Source: Sphingomonas telluris (GTDB taxonomy: Bacteria; Pseudomonadota; Alphaproteobacteria; Sphingomonadales; Sphingomonadaceae). From it: 64,000 nucleotides of DNA. Positions within the stretch are counted from its first letter, which is position 1; every line of letters starts with the position of its first letter. This document shows, one piece after another, positions 46,423 through 55,498 of the stretch. A program made the position numbers and the translations under genes. The notes beneath the pieces were generated by a model. The model ran no database searches. It saw nothing but the letters and a program-made list of their open reading frames with translations, and was not told the origin of the DNA. Where the stretch lies: assembly GCF_022568775.1 (NCBI RefSeq), contig NZ_JAKZHW010000002.1, positions 633,501-697,500 on the forward strand, given 5' to 3'.

Positions 46423-47070
46423 CTAGGGCGCGGTCGCGAAGTCGAACGCGGCCTTCTTCATGTCCCGGTCGATCGCGTGACCGCCGTTGAACCAGTGAAT
46501 TTCGGGTGCGTAGCCGGCGCGCTCCAGCGCTTCCGCCATCTGCTTCGTGTTGCTCGCCGGCAGGATCGGGTCGTGCCGCGCATGGGCGATGAAGATGCGC
46601 TGCTTCGTATCGAGCAGCGGAGGTCCGATCCCATAGCCCGGAGAGAAAGCGACGATCCGGGGGAACAGGTCCGAGAAGGCGAGGCCGACTGTCAGCGCGT
46701 AACTTGCCCCATCCGAGAAGCCCATGACGGTCGTGCGCCTGGGATCGACCGCGGCCTTCGCGGAGATTTGCGCCACTGCCGCCTTGATATTGGCGACGTC
46801 AGCTTCGCTGTCGTTGGGCGGACGCTTGGGCCACGTGTCGGCGCTCGATTGGACGGAAAGCAGGATGATGCCGCGGTCGTCGGCGTCACGCTTGAACTGG
46901 CTCAGGAAAGAACGCGCGTCGCCTCCCAATCCGTGGAGCAGGACGACGAGCGGGGCCGGTGACGCAGCGCTCGTCGGAACGTAGGCGAAGGCGTTCCGAG
47001 TGACCCTCTGAACGGAGGGATGGTTTGCAGCAAGCGATGCCGCCGGTGTCACGGTGAGGATTGCCGCCAC
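46423..47070 (-). CDS. Exported esterase/PHB-depolymerase-like alpha/beta hydrolase
   Basis: 215 residues from a GTG at 47070. The alpha/beta-hydrolase fold shows LVVLLHGLGGDARSFL (oxyanion), nucleophile GFSDGAS and a terminal GGHAID. A CTG at 47094 that overlaps the mce stop (CTGA) would give a fuller signal peptide, MTRSALWLVAAILTVTPAAS. The other junctions in this cluster are four-base overlaps too. Feruloyl esterase or PHB-type depolymerase homology is likely; the real substrate is unclear. Confidence 0.82.
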   Translation of the reverse strand: MAAILTVTPAASLAANHPSVQRVTRNAFAYVPTSAASPAPLVVLLHGLGGDARSFLSQFKRDADDRGIILLSVQSSADTWPKRPPNDSEADVANIKAAVAQISAKAAVDPRRTTVMGFSDGASYALTVGLAFSDLFPRIVAFSPGYGIGPPLLDTKQRIFIAHARHDPILPASNTKQMAEALERAGYAPEIHWFNGGHAIDRDMKKAAFDFATAP

Positions 47071-47090
47071 CAGCCAAAGGGCAGATCGCG

Positions 47091-47510
47091 TCAGTGCGCC
47101 GATTTCGGCGTCTCCATGATCTCGGTGAGGACCCCGCCCATGTCCTTCGGGTGCACGAAGAAAACGAGCGTGCCGTGCGCACCGATGCGGGGCTCGCCGA
47201 GGATGCGGGCGCCCTTCTCCTCGAACTCCGCCTTGGCTGCGTGGATCTCGGGCACCTCGAAGCAGACGTGATGCTGCCCGCCTAGCGGGTTCTTCTCGAG
47301 GAACTTCACGATCGGCGAATTCTCGCCGAGCGGTTCGATCAGCTCGATCTGTGAGTTGGGAGTGTCGACGAAGCAGACGCGGACGCCCTGGGCGGGCAGG
47401 TCGAAGGCGGGACCGTGCGGCTCGGCGCCGAACAGGGTGCGGTAGAGCTCAAGGTTCTTCTCGATCGAAGGCGTGGCAACGCCGACGTGGTTGAGGCGGC
47501 CGAGGTTCAT
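47091..47510 (-). CDS. mce: Methylmalonyl-CoA epimerase
   Basis: 139 residues from the ATG at 47510; the frame reaching 47621 is not supported. It starts MNLGRLNHVGVATPSIEKN and shows the VOC-fold metal and substrate motifs GGQHHVCFEVP and GVLTEIME. It converts (S)- to (R)-methylmalonyl-CoA between the carboxylase and the mutase. It is encoded in a reverse-strand cluster opposite the mutase and pccA and next to pccB, with a four-base overlap to OsmC. Confidence 0.93.
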   Translation of the reverse strand: MNLGRLNHVGVATPSIEKNLELYRTLFGAEPHGPAFDLPAQGVRVCFVDTPNSQIELIEPLGENSPIVKFLEKNPLGGQHHVCFEVPEIHAAKAEFEEKGARILGEPRIGAHGTLVFFVHPKDMGGVLTEIMETPKSAH

Positions 47511-47968
47511 TGTTGGATTGTCACTTCCGTGTTGACCGAGTTCGCGATGAAGCAGGCTTCGTGGGCGCGATGGTGGAGGTCGGCGACGGTTGCTCCGTCC
47601 GGCGTCATCCCCCCTCCCCAAAGGACTCGCGGACGGAGCAGGACGCGGGTCATGGCCATTTTTCCGTCCCCGCGCTTTTCCAAAACGCCTTCCGCTTCAT
47701 CAGTATAACCGTCGACGATCAGTCCGGCCCGTCGCGCGAAGTCGATGAAGAAGAGCATGTGGCAGGAGGACAGGGAGGCGACGAACGCTTCCTCAGGGTC
47801 GACGGCGTTGAGGTCGGACCATGGTGCGGGGACGACGTGGGGGCTGGGCGAGGCGGGGACGGTCACGCCGCCGTCGAACTCCCACTCATGCGCGCGGCTG
47901 TACTGGCCCTTGGTGAAGTCGCCGTCGTCCTTGCGGGTCCAGCGGATCGTGGCGGTGTAGATGCTCAT
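47507..47968 (-). CDS. OsmC-family peroxide reductase-like protein
   Basis: 153 residues of the OsmC/Ohr fold. Redox cysteines are visible in SLSSCHMLFF and AHEACFIANS, the pair used to reduce organic peroxides. It overlaps the upstream and downstream genes by four bases (ATGA at both ends). It may protect the acyl-CoA enzymes from oxidants or simply share the transcript. A general stress role is likely. Confidence 0.88.
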   Translation of the reverse strand: MSIYTATIRWTRKDDGDFTKGQYSRAHEWEFDGGVTVPASPSPHVVPAPWSDLNAVDPEEAFVASLSSCHMLFFIDFARRAGLIVDGYTDEAEGVLEKRGDGKMAMTRVLLRPRVLWGGGMTPDGATVADLHHRAHEACFIANSVNTEVTIQQ

Positions 47969-48306
47969 AGCAGGCTAAGGCTCACGAACAGGCCCAGAAG
48001 GGCAAGTCCGGCCGCAATCACCCCAAATCCCATCATCAGCCAGTAGCCGATCGGGCTGGTTTCGCGACTGCAAATCCGTGAGCCCCACTCCTTGAACTCT
48101 CTCTTCTGCCAACTCCAAGTGAGAGACAGCGCGATTCTCAGAAACGCCGTCGCGCAAAAGATGGCGAAGACGTATGGGAAGACGTTGCCGAAAAAGAGGC
48201 TCATCAACGAAACCGGCAGAAGAACGAGCGTCGCGAGGACGCTGGCTGCAAGGACTCGTGCAAACCACGGCCGGTCTACAAAGGTATATTGTCGTGCTTC
48301 TTCCAT
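47965..48306 (-). CDS. Small membrane protein of the pccB cluster
   Basis: 113 residues with three hydrophobic segments ([60 protein letters not shown]). The N-terminus overlaps the end of pccB by 31 bases, and the stop overlaps the OsmC start. Family unknown; the coupling suggests one transcript pccB, this gene, osmC-like, mce, esterase. Confidence 0.68.
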   Translation of the reverse strand: MEEARQYTFVDRPWFARVLAASVLATLVLLPVSLMSLFFGNVFPYVFAIFCATAFLRIALSLTWSWQKREFKEWGSRICSRETSPIGYWLMMGFGVIAAGLALLGLFVSLSLL

Positions 48307-49808
48307 GGGTTCTCGAGCTGCTTGTTCCTCAGCTTTCGTAGCCCCAAGGCAACCCGCCGCCGCGTGGAGTGGGGCATGATCACCTCGTCGATGAAGCCCT
48401 TGCTCGCGGCCACGAAGGGGTTGGCAAAGCGCTCTTCATATTCGGCGGTGCGCGCAGCGATCTTTTCGGCATCGCCGATGTCCTTGCGGAAGATGATCTC
48501 GACCGCGCCCTTGGCGCCCATCACCGCGATCTCAGCGGTCGGCCAAGCGTAGTTCAAGTCGCCGCGAAGGTGCTTGGATGCCATAACGTCATAGGCACCC
48601 CCATAGGCCTTGCGGGTGATGACGGTGATCTTCGGGACGGTTGCCTCGGCATAGGCGAAGAGCAATTTCGCGCCGTGCTTGATGATGCCGTTATGCTCCT
48701 GCGCGACGCCAGGGAGGAAGCCCGGCACGTCGACGAAGGTCAGGATCGGGATCTCAAACGCGTCGCAGAAGCGCACGAAGCGCGCGCCCTTCTTCGACGA
48801 GTTGATGTCGAGGACGCCCGCCAGCACCATCGGCTGGTTGGCCACGACGCCGACGGTGCGGCCCTCGATGCGGCAGAAGCCGATGATGATGTTCCCGGCG
48901 TGGCCCGGCTGAACCTCGAAGAACTCGCCCTCGTCGGCGACCTTCCGGATCAGCTCGTGCATGTCGTACGGCTGGTTCGCGCTCGGCGGGATCAAAGTGT
49001 CGAGGCTCTCGTCGAGGCGGTCCCATGGGTCGCTGCAGGGTCGCTCGGGCAAATCGTGCCGGTTCGACAGCGGCAGGAAGTCGAAGAATTCGCGGGTGGC
49101 GAGGAGAGCGTCGATGTCGTTCTCGAAGGCCACGTCGGCGACGCCCGACTTGGTCGTGTGGGTGATGGCTCCGCCCAGCTCTTCCTGGGTCACCACCTCG
49201 TTGGTCACGGTCTTCACCACGTCCGGGCCAGTGACGAACATGTAGGAGCTGTCCTTCACCATGAAGATGAAGTCCGTCATTGCCGGCGAATAGACCGCGC
49301 CGCCCGCGCACGGGCCCATGATCAGGCTGATCTGAGGGACGACGCCGGACGCGAGCACGTTGCGCTGGAAAACCTCGGCATAGCCCGCGAGCGAGGCGAC
49401 GCCCTCCTGGATGCGCGCACCGCCGGAATCGTTGAGGCCGATGACGGGGGCACCAACCTTCATCGCCATGTCCATGACCTTGCAGATCTTCTGGGCGTGG
49501 CGCTCGGAAAGCGAGCCGCCGAACACCGTGAAGTCCTGCGCGAAGACGTAGACGAGGCGGCCGTTGATCGTGCCGGAGCCGGTGACCACGCCGTCGCCGG
49601 GGATCCGCTGGCTCTCCATGCCGAAGTCGACGCAATTGTGCTCGACGTACATGTCATATTCTTCGAAGCTGCCCTCATCGAGGAGGACGCTGAGGCGCTC
49701 CCGGGCCGTCAGGCGGCCCTTGGCATGCTGGGCTTCGATGCGCTTCTCGCCGCCGCCGAGCTTGGCCGCATCGCGGCGCTTTTCCAGTTCTTCGATGGTT
49801 GTGGCCAA
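48276..49808 (-). CDS. pccB: Propionyl-CoA carboxylase, carboxyltransferase beta subunit
   Basis: 510 residues of the crotonase-like carboxyltransferase fold, with oxyanion motifs [20 protein letters not shown] and [16 protein letters not shown] in the N-half and [17 protein letters not shown] and [10 protein letters not shown] in the C-half. It transfers carboxyl from biotin of PccA to propionyl-CoA. The gene runs opposite to pccA and mutase, but together with mce they encode the complete methylmalonyl-CoA route. The 260-base gap at its 5' end is shared with the divergent glycosyltransferase operon. Confidence 0.95.
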   Translation of the reverse strand: MATTIEELEKRRDAAKLGGGEKRIEAQHAKGRLTARERLSVLLDEGSFEEYDMYVEHNCVDFGMESQRIPGDGVVTGSGTINGRLVYVFAQDFTVFGGSLSERHAQKICKVMDMAMKVGAPVIGLNDSGGARIQEGVASLAGYAEVFQRNVLASGVVPQISLIMGPCAGGAVYSPAMTDFIFMVKDSSYMFVTGPDVVKTVTNEVVTQEELGGAITHTTKSGVADVAFENDIDALLATREFFDFLPLSNRHDLPERPCSDPWDRLDESLDTLIPPSANQPYDMHELIRKVADEGEFFEVQPGHAGNIIIGFCRIEGRTVGVVANQPMVLAGVLDINSSKKGARFVRFCDAFEIPILTFVDVPGFLPGVAQEHNGIIKHGAKLLFAYAEATVPKITVITRKAYGGAYDVMASKHLRGDLNYAWPTAEIAVMGAKGAVEIIFRKDIGDAEKIAARTAEYEERFANPFVAASKGFIDEVIMPHSTRRRVALGLRKLRNKQLENPWKKHDNIPL

Positions 49809-49846
49809 GGCCGATCTCCTTGGGCCCGCCTCCTTCCACGACGGCC

Positions 49847-49871
49847 GGAACGGGTCAATGCGGGAGACGTT
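49847..49871 (+). promoter_or_regulatory. EcfG-type promoter, distal
   Basis: GGAAC at 49847-49851, 16 bases, then CGTT at 49868-49871 exactly match the alphaproteobacterial general-stress (EcfG) pattern GGAAC-N16/17-CGTT. It reads toward the glycosyltransferase operon, about 200 bases from its start, and crosses the pccB 5' region in the opposite sense. It would give a longer leader than the proximal site. Confidence 0.55.
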
Positions 49872-49996
49872 TACTGAGGGTCGATCTTGAATAGTGCGTC
49901 AGGCCGCGGGCCTGTATTCCGCGCTTTGTCGCTCCCGACTCGCAGCTTGGCTTATGTTGCGCTGCACAACCCGTGATTTTGATTAACTTTGATCAA

Positions 49997-50028
49997 GGTT
50001 CCGGAACCGTAACCGCTGAATCCCCGTT
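49997..50028 (+). promoter_or_regulatory. EcfG-type promoter, proximal, with overlapping palindrome
   Basis: GGAAC at 50003-50007, 17 bases, then CGTT at 50025-50028 exactly match the EcfG pattern. The predicted start near 50035 leaves a leader of about 34 bases with AGGAGG at 50053-50058 before the ATG at 50069, a normal layout. The -35 element lies in a perfect 12-base palindrome GGTTCCGGAACC (49997-50008), which could let another protein bind. Confidence 0.65.
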
Positions 50029-50068
50029 GGACAGACAAGTTTCCAACAAACAGGAGGTTACACGCGAA

Positions 50069-51286
50069 ATGCTGACCAGCGCCGGGGTCCCCACAGTGTC
50101 TGAAGCCGAACCCACGGCGCCCGATCAAGCACGCCCAACTCTCCTGTGCTTTTCGCACCTGCGGTGGGACTTCGTTTTCCAGCGCCCGCAGCATCTCATG
50201 AGCCGCTTCGCGCGCGACATGACGGTGGTGTATTGGGAAGAGCCGATTGAGATCGGGGATCGCGAGACTGCCTTCCTAAAGGTCCGTCAGGCCGACGACT
50301 TCCCGAACGTCCGGGTCGTCACGCCGCATCTTCCCGCGCGCCTCAATGATGAGCAGCGCGAGAATGCCTTGCGCCGCCTGCTCGACGCCCATGCGGCCAG
50401 CCTCGTTCGTCCGCTGGTGACCTGGTACTACACGCCGATGATGCTGCCGTTCTCGCGGCATCTCGACGCCAGCGCCGTCATCTACGACTGCATGGACGAG
50501 CTTTCGAAGTTCCGCTTCGCGCCGGAGCGCCTGCTCGACCTGGAGCAGGAGCTGATCGATCGCGCCGACCTCGTCTTCACCGGCGGCGCGAGCCTCTACG
50601 AAGCGAAGAAGAGCCGCCATTCGTCGGTGCACTGCTTCCCCTCGTCCGTCGACCGCGCCCACTTCGCAAAGGCGCGTAAGGAACTTCCGCAGCCCGCCGA
50701 CCAGGCCGAGCTGAAGCATCCGCGCCTGGGCTTCTACGGCGTCATCGACGAGCGCTTCGACATCGACCTGCTGCGTGAGATGGCCGACCTTCGGCCCGAA
50801 TGGTCCTTCGTGATGGTCGGCCCGGTCGTGAAGATCGGCGAGGACGAGCTGCCGCGGGCAGCGAACATCCACTACGTCGGCGGCAAGACCTACGAGCAGC
50901 TCCCGGCCTATCTGTCGGGCTGGGACGTCGCGCTGATGCCGTTCGCGATGAACGAGTCGACCCAGTTCATCTCGCCGACCAAGACGCCTGAGTATCTGTC
51001 GGGCGGAAAGCCGGTGGTCTCGACCCCGGTTCGCGACGTCGTCCGTTCGTACGGACACCTCCAGGGCGTGCACATCGCGCACGATGCGGACGGCTTCGTC
51101 CGCTGCTGCGAGAAGGCGCTCGAGCAGTCTCATGAGGTCGAGGGCGACTGGCTCGCTGAAGCGGATCTCCTGCTGTCGGCGACGAGTTGGGATACCACCC
51201 AGGCGCGCATGGCCGGGCTCATCACCGAGGTTCTTGGCGAGCGCACCGCTCGTGAGACCTCCGCTCTGCTGGTGGCCGCAGAATGA
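50069..51286 (+). CDS. Glycosyltransferase (GT1/GT4-like)
   Basis: 405 residues from the ATG at 50069 with AGGAGG upstream; the frame back to 49973 is not used. The N-terminus has SHLRWDFVFQRPQHLMSRF, typical of a subfamily of GT-B glycosyltransferases. The C-terminal donor domain includes PFAMNESTQFISPTKTPEYL (donor-binding Glu region) and GGKPVVSTP. It probably transfers a sugar to a lipid or polysaccharide at the inner membrane. The next gene makes UDP-galactofuranose, so Galf or a related sugar is a plausible donor. It overlaps glf by four bases. Confidence 0.85.
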   Translation: MLTSAGVPTVSEAEPTAPDQARPTLLCFSHLRWDFVFQRPQHLMSRFARDMTVVYWEEPIEIGDRETAFLKVRQADDFPNVRVVTPHLPARLNDEQRENALRRLLDAHAASLVRPLVTWYYTPMMLPFSRHLDASAVIYDCMDELSKFRFAPERLLDLEQELIDRADLVFTGGASLYEAKKSRHSSVHCFPSSVDRAHFAKARKELPQPADQAELKHPRLGFYGVIDERFDIDLLREMADLRPEWSFVMVGPVVKIGEDELPRAANIHYVGGKTYEQLPAYLSGWDVALMPFAMNESTQFISPTKTPEYLSGGKPVVSTPVRDVVRSYGHLQGVHIAHDADGFVRCCEKALEQSHEVEGDWLAEADLLLSATSWDTTQARMAGLITEVLGERTARETSALLVAAE

Positions 51287-52467
51287 ACGCGTTCAGCTTC
51301 ACTCCGCCCGGCGAGCCCAAGCGCTACGACTATCTGATCGTCGGAGCCGGTTTTGCCGGCTCCGTTCTTGCTGAGCGTCTTGCAAGCCAGCACGGAGCGC
51401 GCGTCCTGCTCATCGATCGTCGCGAGCATGTCGGCGGCAATGCCTACGACGAGCCGAACGACGCGGGCATCCTGTACCACAAGTACGGACCGCACATCTT
51501 CCACACGAACAGCGAGCAGGTCTTCGAATATCTCTCGCAGTTCACCCAATGGCGGCCGTACGAGCATAAGGTGCTTGCCCACGTGCGCGGGCAGCTGGTG
51601 CCGATCCCCATCAACCGGACGACGCTGAACAAGCTGTTCGACCTCGATCTTCAGACGGATGAGGAGGCGGCCGACTATCTGGCGTCGCGTGCCGAGCCGG
51701 TCGAGGACATCCAGACGTCGGAAGACGTGGTCATCAACTCGGTTGGACGCGAGCTCTACGAGCTCTTCTTCCGCGGCTACACCCGCAAGCAGTGGGGCCT
51801 CGATCCGTCGGAGCTCGACAAGCAGGTGACGTCGCGCATCCCGACGCGGACGAACACGGACGACCGCTATTTCGGCGACACGTTTCAGGCGATGCCGCTG
51901 GAGGGCTACACGAAGATGTTCGAGCGCATGCTCGACCATCCGCTGATCGACATCCGCACCGGCGTCGATTTCGCCGAGCTGAAGGACCAGGCGTTCGAGA
52001 TCGCCGATCACCTGATCTACACGGGACCGATCGACGAATATTTCGACTTCCGTTTCGGCAAGCTGCCCTACCGCAGCCTGAAGTTCGATCACCAGACCCT
52101 GGAGCAGGAACAATTCCAGCAGGTCGCGGTGGTGAACTATCCGAGCGAGGACGTGCCGTTCACCCGCATCAGCGAGTACAAGCACCTCACCGGGCAGGAA
52201 GCGCGGGTGACCACCATCACCTACGAATATCCGTCGGCCGAGGGCGATCCCTATTATCCGATCCCGCGGCCGGAGAACCAGGAACTTTTCAAGAAGTACG
52301 AGGCGCTTGCCGACGCGACAGAAAACGTGACTTTCGTGGGCCGGCTCGCGACCTATCGCTACTACAACATGGACCAGATCGTCGGGCAGGCGCTCGCGAC
52401 CTTCCGCCGCATGGAAGAGAAGCTGGACAAGGAGCGGCCGCAGCCGACAGCGGTCGCAGCCGAATAA
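51283..52467 (+). CDS. glf: UDP-galactopyranose mutase
   Basis: 394 residues. FAD-binding begins YDYLIVGAGFAGSVLAERL, and HVGGNAYDEP, YGPHIFHTN and the LPYRSLKFDH segment are UGM-specific. It interconverts UDP-galactopyranose and UDP-galactofuranose, the donor for galactofuranose in bacterial glycans. The gene overlaps the glycosyltransferase stop by four bases and the next start by one (TAATG), so expression is tightly coupled. Confidence 0.95.
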   Translation: MNAFSFTPPGEPKRYDYLIVGAGFAGSVLAERLASQHGARVLLIDRREHVGGNAYDEPNDAGILYHKYGPHIFHTNSEQVFEYLSQFTQWRPYEHKVLAHVRGQLVPIPINRTTLNKLFDLDLQTDEEAADYLASRAEPVEDIQTSEDVVINSVGRELYELFFRGYTRKQWGLDPSELDKQVTSRIPTRTNTDDRYFGDTFQAMPLEGYTKMFERMLDHPLIDIRTGVDFAELKDQAFEIADHLIYTGPIDEYFDFRFGKLPYRSLKFDHQTLEQEQFQQVAVVNYPSEDVPFTRISEYKHLTGQEARVTTITYEYPSAEGDPYYPIPRPENQELFKKYEALADATENVTFVGRLATYRYYNMDQIVGQALATFRRMEEKLDKERPQPTAVAAE

Positions 52468-54653
52468 TGGACGCCCGGGCCCCCACGAAGGGCCTGGGCT
52501 CCGCTCCACCACTCGAATTGTGGGGCGGGGTCGAGTGCAGCATCGTGCGCATCGGAGACGATTACCGAAACCAGGTAGTCGACACGGGCCATTCCTGCAG
52601 GCTGGACGATATCGACACGATTGCCGAGCTCGGCGTCAAGGCGGTCCGTTACCCGATTCTCTGGGAATCCGTTGCGCCGGAAAGCCCCGGCGAGCTGGAC
52701 TTTACGTGGCACGACGAGCGGTTGAAGCGCCTCCGCGACAAGGGCGTGAAGGTGATCGCGGGGCTGGTGCATCACGGGTCGGGCCCGCGATATACGAGCC
52801 TGCTCGATCCGAATTTCCCTGACCAGCTTGCCGATTATGCTTCGCGGGTCGCCCGTCGATATCCCTGGATCGACATGTGGACGCCGGTGAACGAGCCGTT
52901 CACAACGGCGCGCTTCTCATGCCTCTACGGCCATTGGTATCCGCACCGGAAGGACATCGATTCTACCTTCCGGGCGACGGTGAACCAATGCCTCGCAACG
53001 CTTCGAGCGATGCGCGCCATCCGCATCGTCAGCCCGGAGTCGAAGCTCATTGCGACCGAGGACATCGGCAGGACCTTTTCGACGCCGGAGCTCGCGTACC
53101 AGGCGGAGCATGACAACGGCCGTCGCTGGCTGACCTTCGACCTTCTCTTCGGGCGCGTCGTCGAGGGCCACCAGTTCCGACGGTGGCTGCGCAACAAGGC
53201 GGCGTCGGAGGAGGTGCTGGAAGAGCTGGCGACGGGAGAGGGCCGTCCCGACATTATTGGGTTCGACCATTACCTGACCAGCGATCGGTTCCTCGATCAC
53301 CGGGTCGAACGCTATCCGGGCGTCGAGCACGGGTCGAACGGACAGCACAGCTACGTGGACGTCGAAGCGGTTCGCATCGACAAGCTCCGCCCTCGTCTCG
53401 GTCCTGGCTTGCGCCTTCGAGAGACCTGGGAACGATATCGAACGCCGATCGCAATCACGGAAGTGCATCACGGCTGCACCCGCGAAGAGCAGGTGCGGTG
53501 GCTGCATGAAATGTGGTCGGCAGCCGAGCGGGAGCGAGCCCGCGGCGTGGACATTCGCGCAATCACACTTTGGGCGCTGTTCGGAATGATGGACTGGCGT
53601 TCGCTGCTGACCAGGCGGGAAGGCGATTATGACGTGGGCGCGTTCGACACGCGCTCCGAAACGCCGCGTCCAACGCTGCTGGCCAAGGCGGCAGCGCAGC
53701 TCGGCCGTGGTGAGCAGTTCGAGCATCCCGTCCTCGATCTGCCCGGTTGGTGGAAACGCCCCGGCCGAACTCACGCCCGTCGCCGCTTCGAGACCTTGCC
53801 GCGACAGGCGGTGAAGGCGCGACCAATCCTGATCACCGGCGCAACCGGAACGCTTGGGCAGGCCTTTTCACGGCTATGCGCGCATCGCGGCCTGGCGCAC
53901 GTTCTCACCAGCCGCGGCGAACTCGACATTTCCGACGAAGCGTCGATCGCTGCGGCGCTCGAACGCTACCGGCCATGGGCAGTCGTCAACACGGCCGGGT
54001 TTGTCCGGACCTGGGAGGCCGAGCAGAAGGCCGACGAATGCTTCCGCGCGAATGTGACGGGTCCCGAGCTACTCGCGTCCGCATGCAAGCTGCATGGCAT
54101 TCCGCTTGTCACTTTCTCGTCGGACCTCGTGTTCGACGGAAAGCTGGGCCGTTCCTACGTGGAGCCGGACGCAACTGCGCCGGTCTGCGAGTACGGACGG
54201 AGCAAGGCCGAGGCGGAGGCTCGCCTCATGGCCATCGACGCCGATGCGCTGATCGTGCGAACCAGCGCTTTCTTCGGCCCTTGGGACCGCCACAACTTCC
54301 TCGTGAACACCGTCGAGCGGCTCGTCCGCGGCGAAGATGTTTTCGCGAGCGCTAAGACCATCGTCTCGCCGACCTACGTGCCGGACCTCGTACACGCGAC
54401 GCTCGACCTGCTGCTGGATGACGAGAAGGGGATCTGGCACCTTACCAACCAAGGATCGGTGAGCTGGCACGAGCTCGCACAGGCGGTCGCCGATCGCGCG
54501 CGTCTCGACGTGGGCAGGATCATCGTTCCCCAGGTGGACGAGCCGTCGGACACCAGCCTGACGAGCAAGCGCGGATTGCTGCTGCGACCGCTCGACCGCG
54601 CGCTTGACGATTTCGCCATCCATTCGGAATCGCTAAGCGCGCTGAACCGCTAG
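52467..54653 (+). CDS. Fused GH1-like glycosidase and RmlD-like sugar-nucleotide reductase
   Basis: 728 residues. Residues about 15-430 are a GH1-type TIM barrel with the acid/base VNEP (about 143) and the nucleophile-like ITEVHHG (about 332). Residues about 452-728 are an RmlD-like NAD(P)-binding domain with ITGATGTLGQAF, FSSDLVFDG and YGRSKAE. The join (KRPGRTHARRRFETLPRQ) is a short basic linker and the reading frame is continuous. A glycosidase fused to a sugar-nucleotide reductase is uncommon. Both catalytic sets look intact. It may trim and remodel a sugar during glycan assembly. It lies between glf and a PhyH gene. Confidence 0.88.
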   Translation: MDARAPTKGLGSAPPLELWGGVECSIVRIGDDYRNQVVDTGHSCRLDDIDTIAELGVKAVRYPILWESVAPESPGELDFTWHDERLKRLRDKGVKVIAGLVHHGSGPRYTSLLDPNFPDQLADYASRVARRYPWIDMWTPVNEPFTTARFSCLYGHWYPHRKDIDSTFRATVNQCLATLRAMRAIRIVSPESKLIATEDIGRTFSTPELAYQAEHDNGRRWLTFDLLFGRVVEGHQFRRWLRNKAASEEVLEELATGEGRPDIIGFDHYLTSDRFLDHRVERYPGVEHGSNGQHSYVDVEAVRIDKLRPRLGPGLRLRETWERYRTPIAITEVHHGCTREEQVRWLHEMWSAAERERARGVDIRAITLWALFGMMDWRSLLTRREGDYDVGAFDTRSETPRPTLLAKAAAQLGRGEQFEHPVLDLPGWWKRPGRTHARRRFETLPRQAVKARPILITGATGTLGQAFSRLCAHRGLAHVLTSRGELDISDEASIAAALERYRPWAVVNTAGFVRTWEAEQKADECFRANVTGPELLASACKLHGIPLVTFSSDLVFDGKLGRSYVEPDATAPVCEYGRSKAEAEARLMAIDADALIVRTSAFFGPWDRHNFLVNTVERLVRGEDVFASAKTIVSPTYVPDLVHATLDLLLDDEKGIWHLTNQGSVSWHELAQAVADRARLDVGRIIVPQVDEPSDTSLTSKRGLLLRPLDRALDDFAIHSESLSALNR

Positions 54654-54669
54654 GCCTGCGCGAGGACAT

Positions 54670-55497
54670 ATGGTGCGCACGGAAACCTCCTTCGATGTCG
54701 CCAGCATCATGGGCGGACTTTACGGCGACGGCATCATCGCGCTGAAGGGCGCCTTCACTCCCGACTGGGCCGACGTTCTTCGCGAAGAGATCATGGCCCT
54801 GTTCGAGGAGGCGCGGAAAATCGAGGGCGGAGCGCTGCCGCGCGGTCCGGAGCGCTGGTACGTCGAGGTCCAGCCAGAGCGGATCAGCGGCTTCGTCGAC
54901 ATCGCCACGCACCCGTGGTTCGTCTCGGTCTGCGAGGCCCTGCTCGGCCCCGAGTACAAGATCGTGGAAATCGGGTTCGATATCCCGTTCCCCGGTGCGC
55001 AGGACCAGCCCTGGCATCGCGACTTTCCGTCGCCGCCGGAAACGCTCGAAGGACGCAGGCTCAACTCGCTCGCGTTCAACCTGACTGCCATCGACTCGAG
55101 GCCGGAGCATGGGGCGTTCGAGATCGCTCCTGGCACGCAGTGGGACGACATACGCGGCTGCAAGAACGACATGTTTCCGCCGAGGGAGCTATGGGACCGC
55201 TACATCGAGCGAGCAGTGCCCAAGCTGCCGCAGCGCGGTGACATCTCGGCCCGCTCTGCGCTGACCATCCACCGCGGCACTGCCAACCGCTCCGACGAAC
55301 CGCGGCCAGTCCTGGTCGTGGGCGTAGACGCGCCCGACGGAATCAACGCGAAGCATCACGATCTGCAGGTCACACGCGCCTATCTCGACAGCCTGCCCGC
55401 GCAGGTGCGGGATCATCTGACCTATCGCGTTGCGGATGAACTGGAACCGGTGATCCAGCACCATGTGATCGAAGGGCTGCTGGAGCCCGACTACTGA
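54670..55497 (+). CDS. Phytanoyl-CoA dioxygenase (PhyH)-family protein
   Basis: 275 residues of the Fe(II)/2-oxoglutarate oxygenase double-stranded beta-helix. Proposed iron ligands are the His and Asp of QPWHRDFP and the His of ALTIHRGTANRS, with Arg nearby for 2-oxoglutarate. It probably hydroxylates a small molecule, lipid or sugar nucleotide. The gene follows the fusion gene by 16 bases and ends the operon. PhyH proteins in sugar-coat operons may modify a sugar or lipid carrier, but this is inference. Confidence 0.85.
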   Translation: MVRTETSFDVASIMGGLYGDGIIALKGAFTPDWADVLREEIMALFEEARKIEGGALPRGPERWYVEVQPERISGFVDIATHPWFVSVCEALLGPEYKIVEIGFDIPFPGAQDQPWHRDFPSPPETLEGRRLNSLAFNLTAIDSRPEHGAFEIAPGTQWDDIRGCKNDMFPPRELWDRYIERAVPKLPQRGDISARSALTIHRGTANRSDEPRPVLVVGVDAPDGINAKHHDLQVTRAYLDSLPAQVRDHLTYRVADELEPVIQHHVIEGLLEPDY

Positions 55498-55498
55498 T

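Noticed and set aside
51130..52512. 460-codon reverse frame over the UDP-galactopyranose mutase gene
   Set aside because: Shadow of a clear enzyme gene with no motifs of its own.
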